Part shown: piece after piece, positions 1-6,588 of the stretch | Position numbering within the stretch: the first letter of the stretch is position 1 | Layout of the letters: each line of letters starts with the position of its first letter | NCBI GenBank assembly: GCA_002491605.1 | Contig: DKWG01000058.1 | Span: 48,310-70,955, forward strand | Length of the DNA: 22,646 bases | Direction: 5' to 3' | Origin: Ruminococcus sp. UBA7158 | Lineage (GTDB): Bacteria; Bacillota; Clostridia; Oscillospirales; Ruminococcaceae | Position numbers and translations under genes: made by a program | Notes under the pieces: model-generated | What the model was told of the DNA's origin: nothing | Databases searched by the model: none | Seen by the model: only the letters and a program-made list of their open reading frames with translations

Positions 1-291
1 ATTTTTCGCTGTTTTTCAAGGATATTTGCAGGGAAAATGCAAAACTTGCGGAATCAATTTATTTTATCGGCTTGTTAAGGGCTTAATATATGCTGTTTCA
101 TATAAACAATTAATAAATCGGCGAAATATTCACTCATTTTGTGTACCGTTCTGCCGACAAGATAAAAAACGCTCACGCCTAAATTGTGAGATATTTCTAT
201 TTAGTAAAAACAGGCAGAGTAAATATTTATTGCTTCTTTATTAAGAATATAATTGAAATAATATTAAATCAAATAAAAATATTGTAATATA
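1..291. other. AT-rich non-coding stretch
   Basis: No convincing gene. A 72-codon open frame at 26-244 starts with TTG, has no ribosome binding site and an implausible protein. The first 52 bases are less AT-rich and contain GCAAAACTTGCGG (39-51), identical over 13 bases to part of the hairpin repeat at 18895-18907. A degraded solo copy of that repeat family may therefore end here. The rest (about 53-291) is very AT-rich spacer leading into the promoter at 292. Confidence 0.5.
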
Positions 292-320
292 TTGACAGAT
301 AATAAAAAATACTTTATAAT
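292..320 (+). promoter_or_regulatory. Consensus sigma-A promoter of the secreted-protein gene
   Basis: TTGACA at 292-297 and TATAAT at 315-320, separated by exactly 17 bases: a perfect match to the housekeeping consensus. Transcription should start near 327, giving a leader of about 90 bases before the ATG at 419. Such a perfect promoter suggests strong basal expression unless the leader is regulated. Confidence 0.85.
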
Positions 321-327
321 TTAATTG

Positions 328-381
328 CCGATAAATGTCAATTGATAAGATACCATGATAATATTGATATTGATTTGTCGG
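328..381 (+). promoter_or_regulatory. Possible long hairpin in the 5' leader
   Basis: CCGATAAAT (328-336) can pair with ATTTGTCGG (373-381), nine pairs with one G-U. Four further pairs (CAAT 339-342 with ATTG 369-372) are possible after a 2-base bulge. It begins at the predicted transcription start and would form a 5' stem protecting or regulating the mRNA. The region is AT-rich, so chance pairing is possible. Confidence 0.3.
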
Positions 382-418
382 ATAATTTCAAAAAATAAAG
401 AAAAGAGGCAGACTGTCA

Positions 419-1069
419 ATGAAAAAATTTAAATCACTTCTCACCGTTATGTTGTCGCTTCTCATGCTGTCGTATGCCTTTGCCTTCACCTGCTCGGCTG
501 TTACCGTGATTGATACAGGCGTATACAGCGTCTATGAATGCAATTCACTCGAAGAGCTTGGCGCTCATCTTGCAAAAACAGCCGGCGGTCAGGCAGACAG
601 CCTTGTTTTGGAGGACAGATTAGCCGTACAGGTGTATAATAACTACCTTTTAAAAGACGATTGCATTTTTGTCCCCGACTATAATGCTGAAATAACAGGC
701 ATTTCTGTCGACCAATATTCAACTGCAACCGTTAGCTTTACGTCCGAGGGCAAGGAGTTTTCGATAAGATATTACTCTCAGGATGAAGACGGCAGCAGCA
801 TAATTGCCGCTCAATCAAGAGCTGTCGACGGCATGAAGGTGTTCTACACTCTTTACGACGGCAAGCTGAACGGCTTTTATTGGATCGAAGGCGGCAAATC
901 CCTGTACCTTGGTCTGCCGCAAAAGATATCGGAAAACGACATCAAGGATTATCTGCACCTGTGCGAGGTCAGACAGGTTAACTTTTCAGACCTGCGCCGC
1001 CGATATGCCGAAAATGACGGCATAAATGTAGTCGAACCGCTCGAGTGCTGCGATCTTTTAAGCGAGTAG
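419..1069 (+). CDS. Secreted protein of unknown function
   Basis: 216 residues. The N-terminus is a textbook signal peptide: MKKFK, then a hydrophobic run to about residue 23, with a plausible cleavage site after the alanine of CSA (residue 27). No lipobox is obvious, although a cysteine lies at residue 25. The mature part is mixed alpha/beta in character, with aromatic-rich strands in the middle (around residues 100-165). I recognise no family or catalytic motif. The start is supported by AAGAGG at 403-408, ten bases before the ATG, and by the consensus promoter at 292-320. It is a single-gene transcript ending at the hairpin at 1101. An exported or cell-surface role is inferred from the signal peptide only. 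Confidence 0.8.
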   Translation: MKKFKSLLTVMLSLLMLSYAFAFTCSAVTVIDTGVYSVYECNSLEELGAHLAKTAGGQADSLVLEDRLAVQVYNNYLLKDDCIFVPDYNAEITGISVDQYSTATVSFTSEGKEFSIRYYSQDEDGSSIIAAQSRAVDGMKVFYTLYDGKLNGFYWIEGGKSLYLGLPQKISENDIKDYLHLCEVRQVNFSDLRRRYAENDGINVVEPLECCDLLSE

Positions 1070-1100
1070 CTGCTTTTTCATCGGATTATATAGGAATTAA

Positions 1101-1136
1101 AAAATCAGGGGGACGGCCGTCCTCCTGATTTTGTCT
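1101..1136. terminator. Bidirectional intrinsic terminator
   Basis: A near-perfect 32-base inverted repeat spans 1101-1132: AAAATCAGG...CCTGATTTT outside and GGACGGCCGTCC inside, with one G-U position. On the + strand it is followed by TTTTGTCTT; on the - strand the stem runs into six or more T residues. It sits between two convergent genes (stops at 1069 and 1175) and can end both. Confidence 0.85.
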
Positions 1137-1174
1137 TATGAAGAGCTTTTCGGCGTCGGTGCTGCGCCGATGTG

Positions 1175-2113
1175 TTATTCAATCCCGAAATAATCCTTAA
1201 GCTCACCGACAAACTCGCTGTCGACTGTGAAATATCCGTTTTGACCCCATGTGCCCCTCGGCATTCTGTATGTCGCAGGGCTTTTAGCGTTGTCCAAAAG
1301 ATACTCGTAGGCTTCACGAACCTCCTTGAAGCTCTTTGTGGTTATATCGGTGTCGGAATTGTTGAAAATTGTATTGAAGATGTTAGTGAGATTTGCCTTC
1401 ATATCGGCGGCGTTCGAGGTGAATGCGCTGTTGATAAGACAGGTTGAAAGCTCGCCTATAACCTGAACTCTTGTCTTTTCGCCCTCGGAATACAGCGGAT
1501 AGGTTATAATTCTTCTTATATCGTCGCCCCAGAGCGTTCTTGTCGCCTGACCTGCCGAAAAGCTTGTCAGCTCACCGGTGGCTTCGTTTTTATACCTTAA
1601 TTCCTCCGGGAAGGTGTAATCGCTCGTTCCTCCGGTGTACTCGACAAGCGACTTCCAGCCCTCGTCGGTTATTTTTAAATACTTATCGCACTTTACGGAA
1701 AATACATTCTCCACCGCTCTTTTCAGATACGCCATGCCGCCGCTTTCAAAAAGTCCGGAAATAGTTCCGCTTGTGTCTCCGACCTTTGCAACAGTGTATT
1801 TTGATATCGGAACTATGAGCACAGCGCCGTCCTGCGGCTTAACTCTGACTAAAGCAACGGCATTTAAGGTCTCGCCGTTCGCCCCTACGAAAAGAATTGT
1901 TTCGTTTGCATAGGAGTAGTCAACGGCGGCGTCCTCATCGGAGCTTGAAACGCCGTTTAAAGCGTCCTGCTTCTTTTTAGCCGGCTGTGTCACAAAAACA
2001 TCCAAAAGAACAACAGCGCACGTTCCGAACAGAATTATACATATGAGCATGGTTGCAACATATGTGAGCAGTAACGACGCCTGTGAGCCTCTCTTTTTTG
2101 CCATATCAATCAT
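1175..2113 (-). CDS. Membrane-anchored LytR-CpsA-Psr (LCP)-like protein, degenerate
   Basis: 312 residues. A short basic N-terminus precedes one membrane helix (about residues 12-40), so the bulk lies outside the cell. Residues ~70-162 follow the LCP layout: ETILFVGANG strand, ALVRVKPQDGAVLIVPIS, a GLFESGG segment, YLKRAVENVF, then YLKITDEGWKSLVEYTGG, which matches the LCP pattern 'V.nfegf..lvdalGG'. LCP enzymes attach wall polymers to peptidoglycan. Here the usual PRDT motif is replaced by PISKYT (102-107), and the aspartate that normally follows the first strand is absent. Only a weak TRVQVIG segment resembles the second arginine motif. A non-catalytic or altered role is therefore inferred. 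Start: the ATG at 2113 has GAAAGG 3 bases away; the ATG at 2104 (fourth codon) is the alternative with 12-base spacing. Confidence 0.7.
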   Translation of the reverse strand: MIDMAKKRGSQASLLLTYVATMLICIILFGTCAVVLLDVFVTQPAKKKQDALNGVSSSDEDAAVDYSYANETILFVGANGETLNAVALVRVKPQDGAVLIVPISKYTVAKVGDTSGTISGLFESGGMAYLKRAVENVFSVKCDKYLKITDEGWKSLVEYTGGTSDYTFPEELRYKNEATGELTSFSAGQATRTLWGDDIRRIITYPLYSEGEKTRVQVIGELSTCLINSAFTSNAADMKANLTNIFNTIFNNSDTDITTKSFKEVREAYEYLLDNAKSPATYRMPRGTWGQNGYFTVDSEFVGELKDYFGIE

Positions 2114-2138
2114 TGACCTTTCATAATACTTGTGAAGT

Positions 2139-2206
2139 GCCGCACAATTCGCTTAACCGCCGTGCGGCTTCAAACATCCAAGCACAGATGTGCTTTGCAC
2201 TATTGT
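2139..2206 (-). promoter_or_regulatory. Hairpin-rich 5' leader of the LCP-like gene
   Basis: Three inverted repeats lie between the SLOG gene and the LCP-like gene. GCCGCAC (2139-2145) pairs with GTGCGGC (2162-2168). AAGCACA (2180-2186) pairs with TGTGCTT (2189-2195). GCAC pairs with GTGC within GCACTATTGTGC (about 2197-2208). A possible minus-strand promoter (TATAAA, 2250-2245, weak TTATTC 17 bases upstream) would place all of them in the leader. No poly-U tract follows on either strand, so these are not simple terminators. They may be mobile palindromes or a structured leader. Confidence 0.35.
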
Positions 2207-2274
2207 GCTTTTGCCGTAGCTTTAATGAGCTTTGCCTATTGCTTTTTATAAAACAGTAGTCTATAATGAATAAG

Positions 2275-2823
2275 CTAAATAATTTTATTTTTTGCCAGCT
2301 CGCAGACGTCTATGACGTCGAGCTTAACGCCTTTTTTTGCGGCGTAGTAAAGTGTGCCGCCCGTGCCGCTTTTTCTGTTGTATACGACTCCTATAACCAT
2401 AGAGGAACGGTCGACCATAAAGCGGTTTCTTTCGTGGTAGCAGCTATTTATATAGTTGTCGTGAAGGTATATAACCTCGTCCGCCGCTTCGCAGACCACC
2501 CCGTACTCCCACTTGTCAAGACCCTTTCGGCGCTCGTATTCACTTTTAAAAGGGGATACACCTATAAGCCTTATGTCGGGGCAGACGGACTTCAGGTGCA
2601 CAACGCACATCGCCGCCCACATATCAACGCCCCTTGCCATACCTGTTATAAAAGTTCTGTAGCCTGCGTCGTATGCGTCTTTTATTTTGCATAAAAGCAT
2701 ACTTTTTATGATGTTGGTTCGTATTTTGTCGTCGGGGAAAAAAGGAAATCCCTCCGGTCTGTGACCTGTAAAGCAGACGGTTGTCTCTTTACAGCAGGTG
2801 AGATTTATGTTGTTTTCAGTCAT
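2275..2823 (-). CDS. SLOG-fold DUF1273 (YpsA-like) protein
   Basis: 182 residues, the usual size for the YpsA/DUF1273 family of the SLOG (Rossmann-like, nucleotide-binding) superfamily. Visible signatures are FTGHRP (18-23), GMARGVDMWAA (61-71), RNRFMVDRS (133-141) with a following hydrophobic strand, and the glycine loop SGTGGT (153-158). By family knowledge these bind a nucleotide-like ligand. B. subtilis YpsA has been linked to cell division and stress, but no reaction is established. The ATG at 2823 is the only usable start (a stop codon lies just upstream in frame) and has no Shine-Dalgarno sequence. A minus-strand TATAAT ends only five bases before the ATG, so a leaderless mRNA is possible. 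It reads divergently from alr and lies upstream of the LCP-like gene. Confidence 0.85.
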   Translation of the reverse strand: MTENNINLTCCKETTVCFTGHRPEGFPFFPDDKIRTNIIKSMLLCKIKDAYDAGYRTFITGMARGVDMWAAMCVVHLKSVCPDIRLIGVSPFKSEYERRKGLDKWEYGVVCEAADEVIYLHDNYINSCYHERNRFMVDRSSMVIGVVYNRKSGTGGTLYYAAKKGVKLDVIDVCELAKNKII

Positions 2824-2907
2824 GTTATATTATATGTCGGCATAATTATTAAGGGCGGATGATTTGATTTTTTGTACTTAAAAATGTGCTGAACTGCAAT
2901 TTTTCAG

Positions 2908-2938
2908 ACGTATGCTGTAAAAAAATCAAACGTATACT
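2908..2938. repeat. Two 9-base direct repeats 22 bases apart in a divergent spacer
   Basis: ACGTATGCT (2908-2916) and ACGTATACT (2930-2938) are 8/9 identical and spaced 22 bases, about two helical turns. They lie between the divergent SLOG gene and alr. A pair of sites for a dimeric regulator is a possible reading, but two short matches in AT-rich DNA can be chance. Confidence 0.25.
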
Positions 2939-3075
2939 AAAAGCATATCACAAGATAACGTTTTTTTCAACCCCAAAACATTCAAAATTAATCAAATCAT
3001 CGGAAAATACAGCGCGAAGGGAATGATGCAATCATTATAGATAAAAGACTTAAAAGAGCATGGGCTGAGATTCAT

Positions 3076-4185
3076 TTGGACCGCTTGGTGAGAAATGTTC
3101 AAAAATGCCGCAGCATTATTGAGAAGCCGTGCGAGCTGATGTGCGTTGTCAAGGCAAACTGCTACGGTCACGGAATAGAAAATATTATACCCTGCCTTCA
3201 GGACGACGTCGGGGTGGATTGGTTCGCCGTTTCAAACGTTGTTGAAGGGATGGAGCTCAGAGAGCTCGGAGTGACAGGCGAAATACTCATTTTAGGCTAT
3301 ACTCCTCCCGAAAATGCCTACGAGCTTATCAGGTACGACCTTATTCAAACCATAACCGACCTTGAATATGCGGCAAAGCTGTCCGCAAGCTGCCCGACAG
3401 GCGAAAGGGTTCGCTGCCATATAGCTATAGATACCGGAATGACAAGAATAGGCTTAAGAAGCCCTGACATCAAAGTTATATGCGACAGCGCAGAAAAAAT
3501 AGTCAGAACACAGCGCATTGAGGTTGAGGGGATATTTACTCACTTAGCCGTCGCCGACAGTCTTTTGCCGGACGACATAGCGTATACAAAGAATCAGATA
3601 GAAAAGATATGCGCCGTTAAGGCGGAGCTGAATAAGCGGCTTATCGTTATTAAGTATACGCATTTTCTCAATTCTGCCGGTGCCGCCTATCACTTTGACC
3701 CAAGGAGCGATTTTGCAAGGTTCGGAATAATGCTATACGGACTCAGCCCCGATTGCAGCGTAAAGCTTCCAGTTGAGCTTGAGCCTGTTATGGAGCTTAA
3801 GGCGTGTGTTTCTCAGGTCAAAACCGTTGAAGCGGGCGTGTGCGTAAGCTACGGAAGAACATTTGTGACAGACCGTGAAACAAGGATAGCGTCCGTCACC
3901 ATAGGCTATGCCGACGGCTACCCGAGGCTTCTTTCCGATAGGGCGAGCGTGCTTGTAAGGGGCAAAAGGGCAAGGCTTCTGGGCAGAGTGTGTATGGATC
4001 AGCTTATGATAGACGTCAGCGATATTCAGGATGTAAGAGAAGGCGACACGGTTACGCTAATCGGCAGGGACGGCGATGAGGTCATAACCGCCGACGAGCT
4101 TGCCGCAAGCTACGGAAGCATCGGCTACGAGCTTGTCTGCGGAATTTCGCCCAGAGTTCAAAGAGTACCGATGGGAAAGCCCTGA
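3076..4185 (+). CDS. alr: Alanine racemase (start codon uncertain)
   Basis: PLP-dependent interconversion of L- and D-alanine, supplying D-Ala for peptidoglycan. From the TTG at 3076 the protein has 369 residues. The PLP lysine is K26 in VVKANCYGHG, the catalytic tyrosine Y259 in SYGRTF, followed by GYADGYPR and GRVCMDQ, all classical. The conserved first strand of the family (WAEI, here at 3061-3072) lies upstream of this TTG in the same frame. The open frame continues back to 2992 without any ATG, GTG or TTG. GAAGGG at 3016-3021 with ATGATG at 3023-3028 is placed as a normal start but opens a six-codon dead-end frame. A one-base deletion (CAAATC to CAATC near 3030) or an ATC/ATT start at 3031/3034 would join them. 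The true protein therefore probably begins near 3023-3034. Monocistronic by appearance. Confidence 0.9.
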   Translation: MDRLVRNVQKCRSIIEKPCELMCVVKANCYGHGIENIIPCLQDDVGVDWFAVSNVVEGMELRELGVTGEILILGYTPPENAYELIRYDLIQTITDLEYAAKLSASCPTGERVRCHIAIDTGMTRIGLRSPDIKVICDSAEKIVRTQRIEVEGIFTHLAVADSLLPDDIAYTKNQIEKICAVKAELNKRLIVIKYTHFLNSAGAAYHFDPRSDFARFGIMLYGLSPDCSVKLPVELEPVMELKACVSQVKTVEAGVCVSYGRTFVTDRETRIASVTIGYADGYPRLLSDRASVLVRGKRARLLGRVCMDQLMIDVSDIQDVREGDTVTLIGRDGDEVITADELAASYGSIGYELVCGISPRVQRVPMGKP

Positions 4186-4243
4186 TAAATGCGATGAAAA
4201 GGCGCTTTTTGCTAAAAATCATTCAGAAAATATCAAAAAGCTA

Positions 4244-4281
4244 TTGCATTTTTTGTTTTCTGTGTTATACTATAATATAAT
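4244..4281 (+). promoter_or_regulatory. Promoter of the rimP-nusA-infB operon
   Basis: Two overlapping sigma-A style solutions exist: TTGCAT (4244-4249) with TATACT (4266-4271) at 16 bases, and TTGTTT (4253-4258) with TATAAT (4276-4281) at 17 bases. Either places the transcript start just before the hairpin at 4293. The next conventional promoter-like sequence is not seen until well downstream, so this is probably the main promoter for nine or ten genes. Confidence 0.65.
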
Positions 4282-4292
4282 AACTCTTAATG

Positions 4293-4320
4293 AAAGGCTG
4301 GAATCTCGTTCCGGTCTTTT
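4293..4320 (+). terminator. Terminator-like leader hairpin upstream of rimP (possible attenuator)
   Basis: AAAGGCTGGAA (4293-4303) pairs along its whole length with TTCCGGTCTTT (4309-4319), eleven pairs including two G-U, with loop TCTCG. It runs into TTTTGTGTTTGTT. It stands about 10-20 bases after the predicted transcription start and about 40 before rimP. A short terminator-like hairpin directly ahead of rimP is, to my knowledge, common in Firmicutes; its regulation is not established here. Confidence 0.6.
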
Positions 4321-4360
4321 GTGTTTGTTAAGATAAAATATTTGAAAGGCAGGTTTATCT

Positions 4361-4834
4361 ATGGCGGATAGTGCAACCGTTTTAAAGGTGAGAGAGCTTT
4401 GCGAGCCGCTTTGCGACGAGCTTGGGCTGTTTCTGTGGGATGTTCGCTATGAAAAAGAGGGCGCAACATGGTATTTAAGAGTGTTTATTGATAAGGACGG
4501 CGGAATCGATATGGACGACTGCGAGTCCCTGCACAGACCTCTTGACGCTCTTTTAGACGAAAAGGACCCGATACCCGGCTCTTATGTTTTCGAGGTGTCC
4601 TCCCCGGGACTCGGCAGGGAGCTTAAGCGCCCCGAGCACTTTGAGGTGTGTATAGGCGATGAGATAAGACTGCGTTTTATCCGTCCCAGAAACGGGGAAA
4701 AGGAAATAGTCAGAACCTTAACAGGGTATCAAAGGTCTGAGATAACCGTGGCGGACGGCGAGGGAAACGAGGAAATTATACCTCTTTCGGAATGCGCATC
4801 GGTTAAGCTCAATGACGATGCAGATTTGTTTTAA
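4361..4834 (+). CDS. rimP: Ribosome maturation factor RimP
   Basis: 157 residues, normal length. RimP assists assembly of the 30S ribosomal subunit. The N-terminal alpha/beta domain (about 1-85) carries the family signature: LGLFLWDVRYEKEG, then WYLRVFIDKDGGIDMDDCE, and SYVFEVSSPGLGREL with the hallmark SSPGL.R.L motif near residues 80-90. The C-terminal SH3-like barrel follows (about 90-157). Start ATG 4361 is preceded by GAAAGGCAGG. First gene of the operon, followed by nusA after 39 bases, as in most Firmicutes. Confidence 0.97.
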   Translation: MADSATVLKVRELCEPLCDELGLFLWDVRYEKEGATWYLRVFIDKDGGIDMDDCESLHRPLDALLDEKDPIPGSYVFEVSSPGLGRELKRPEHFEVCIGDEIRLRFIRPRNGEKEIVRTLTGYQRSEITVADGEGNEEIIPLSECASVKLNDDADLF

Positions 4835-4873
4835 CAGTGTATTTGATAAACAGAAAGGATTGGTCGAAAAACT

Positions 4874-5935
4874 ATGAACACCGAATTATTCGAGGCAATA
4901 CAGGGACTTCAGCAGGTTAGCGGAATTTCTCAGGAAATATTGATTGAGAGAATTAAGCAGGGAATTTTAAAGGCGGTAAAAAGAGATTACCCCGATACCG
5001 AAAACGTCAGAATTGACCTTGACCCCGAAAAGCAAGTATTTGAAATGAACCTTTTAAAGCAGGTTGTAGAGGATGAGCCTTTAGACCCTGCAAATGAAAT
5101 CGGACTTGAGCAGGCAAGAACCTATAACCCCAAGCTCACAATCGGCGATATGTGCGAGATTCCGCTGTCTCCGGCGACCTTCGGAAGAGTTGCCGCCGCA
5201 AGCGCAAAGCAGTCGATTCGCTCCGATATGAAGCAGTTTGAAAGAGACCGTTTGGTTTCACAGTACAAGGATAAGGAGCACGAGCTTGTATCCGCAACCG
5301 TTCAAAAGGTTGAGCCTGTAACAGGAAACGCAATTCTTTTAATCGACAAGGACGAAATCTACTTCCCCAAGGGAGAGCAGATACCCGGCGAGGAGCTTAA
5401 AGCAGGCGACATTATAAAGGTTTATGTCGTCGGAGTTATCAACCCCGACAAAAAGCCGTCCGTCAAGGTTTCAAGAACCCACCGCGACTTTGTTAAGAGA
5501 CTGTTTGAAATCGAAGTTCCCGAGATTTACGACGGAACCGTTGAGGTTAAGGCAATTTCAAGAGAAGCAGGTGCAAGAAGCAAAATTGCAGTTGCAAGCC
5601 GCAATGCCGATGTAGACCCGATAGGCGCCTGCATAGGACCCAAGCGTTCGAGAATCACCGCAATCGTAAACGAGCTTGGCGGAGAAAAAATCGATCTTAT
5701 AAATTATTCCGAGGATGACGCCGAGTTTATCGCAAAGGCGCTTTCTCCTGCCGAGGTTGTAAGCGTAACCTTAGCGGAGGACGGCTCAAGGAGCTGCCGG
5801 GTTATCGTCCCTGCAAATCAGCTTTCCTTGGCAATAGGCAACAAGGGACAAAACGCAAAGCTTGCCGCACGTCTGACCGGATATAAGATTGATATAGTTT
5901 CATCGGAAGCTGTCGAGACAGCAAGCGAGCAATGA
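4874..5935 (+). CDS. nusA: Transcription termination/antitermination protein NusA
   Basis: 353 residues, the compact form without the C-terminal acidic repeats of proteobacteria. Domains in order: N-terminal RNA polymerase-binding domain (about 1-125), S1 domain (about 130-200), then KH1 and KH2. It modulates pausing, intrinsic termination and rRNA antitermination. KH2 has an intact IGNKGQN loop near the C-terminus. In KH1 the GXXG RNA-binding loop reads GPKR instead of G..G, with arginine at residue 258 (codon CGT at 5645-5647). The surrounding VDPIGACIG and GEKIDLI are conventional. The loss of the second glycine is unusual for the family. AAAGGA lies at 4854-4859, 14 bases before the ATG, a longish spacing. 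Its stop overlaps the next start in an ATGA. Confidence 0.97.
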   Translation: MNTELFEAIQGLQQVSGISQEILIERIKQGILKAVKRDYPDTENVRIDLDPEKQVFEMNLLKQVVEDEPLDPANEIGLEQARTYNPKLTIGDMCEIPLSPATFGRVAAASAKQSIRSDMKQFERDRLVSQYKDKEHELVSATVQKVEPVTGNAILLIDKDEIYFPKGEQIPGEELKAGDIIKVYVVGVINPDKKPSVKVSRTHRDFVKRLFEIEVPEIYDGTVEVKAISREAGARSKIAVASRNADVDPIGACIGPKRSRITAIVNELGGEKIDLINYSEDDAEFIAKALSPAEVVSVTLAEDGSRSCRVIVPANQLSLAIGNKGQNAKLAARLTGYKIDIVSSEAVETASEQ

Positions 5936-6213
5936 TTAATAAGAAAAAACAGCCGGTGCGAACCTGCTTGGGCTGCGGTGAGCCTAAGGAGAAAAAAGCA
6001 CTGATAAGAATAGTGAGAACCCCCGAGGGCGAGATTTTAATCGACCCCACAGGAAAGAAGTCGGGCAGAGGGGCATATATCTGTCCCGACGCCGAGTGCC
6101 TTATAAAGGCAAAGAAGGCTCACAGGCTGGAAAAGAGCTTTTCCTGCCAAATACCCGAGGATATATACCTGCGCCTTGAAGAAGAATTGAGGGGCGGTGG
6201 CGAAAACGGCTGA
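5932..6213 (+). CDS. rnpM: YlxR/RnpM family RNA-binding protein
   Basis: 93 residues. The YlxR fold is shown by RTCLGCGEPKEK, LIRIVRTPEGEI, DPTGKKSGRGAY (GRGAY at 45-49) and a lysine-rich C-terminal half. In B. subtilis the family member has been reported to bind and modulate RNase P (RnpM). Cysteines at 12, 15, 51 and 56 are spaced as two pairs and could bind metal; this is inference only. It starts inside nusA (ATGA overlap), so it is translationally coupled. Confidence 0.93.
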   Translation: MINKKKQPVRTCLGCGEPKEKKALIRIVRTPEGEILIDPTGKKSGRGAYICPDAECLIKAKKAHRLEKSFSCQIPEDIYLRLEEELRGGGENG

Positions 6214-6523
6214 TATATTGGGTCTTTTAACCATGTGCCGCAGAGCAGGAAAGCTGATTTTGGGTATGGACGAGGTAAAGAGCGCCTGCCGTGCCGGAAA
6301 GGCAAGGGGCGTATTGGTAGCCGTCGACTTGTCCCCGAAGTCACGAAAGGAAGCGGCGTTTGTCTGCGAGGAATACGATGTGCCGCTTTATGAAGGCGGA
6401 GTTACAATGGAGCAAATAGGAGCGTCGCTCGGAAAGGTCTACGGCGTTATGGCAATTGCCGACGCAGGCTTTATGAAATCGGCGGCGAAAAAGCTCGCAC
6501 AGAAAAAAGAACCGCTTAAATGA
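6197..6523 (+). CDS. ylxQ: L7Ae-family ribosomal protein-like YlxQ
   Basis: 108 residues. The L7Ae/L30e-type RNA-binding fold is recognisable from ILGLLTMCRRAGKLILGMDEV, ARGVLVAVDLS, and GVMAIADAGFMKSAAKKL. The family binds kink-turn RNAs, and the YlxQ group is associated with ribosomes or RNase P. The GTG start at 6197 overlaps the end of ylxR by 17 bases. The Shine-Dalgarno (AGGGG, 6190-6194) is only two bases away, so initiation may depend on coupling with ylxR. A later ATG would cut into the first conserved helix. Confidence 0.92.
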   Translation: MAKTADILGLLTMCRRAGKLILGMDEVKSACRAGKARGVLVAVDLSPKSRKEAAFVCEEYDVPLYEGGVTMEQIGASLGKVYGVMAIADAGFMKSAAKKLAQKKEPLK

Positions 6524-6588
6524 ACGACTGCGACAGCGCAGCATAATAACGGCGTTTTTGAGTACCGCCGTGTCAAGGAGATTTGCCT

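Noticed and set aside
26..244. 72-codon open frame on the + strand
   Set aside because: TTG start, no ribosome binding site, composition of AT-rich spacer, no recognisable protein.
4196..4216. AAAAG-GCG-CTTTT as a terminator of alr
   Set aside because: Only five pairs with little G/C in the stem; too weak to call.
4100..4336. 78-codon frame across the end of alr
   Set aside because: Overlaps the alr end out of frame and runs through the rimP promoter and hairpin.
6583..6588. TTG start for infB
   Set aside because: Only two bases from AAGGAG; the ATG at 6589 has the ideal eight-base spacing.
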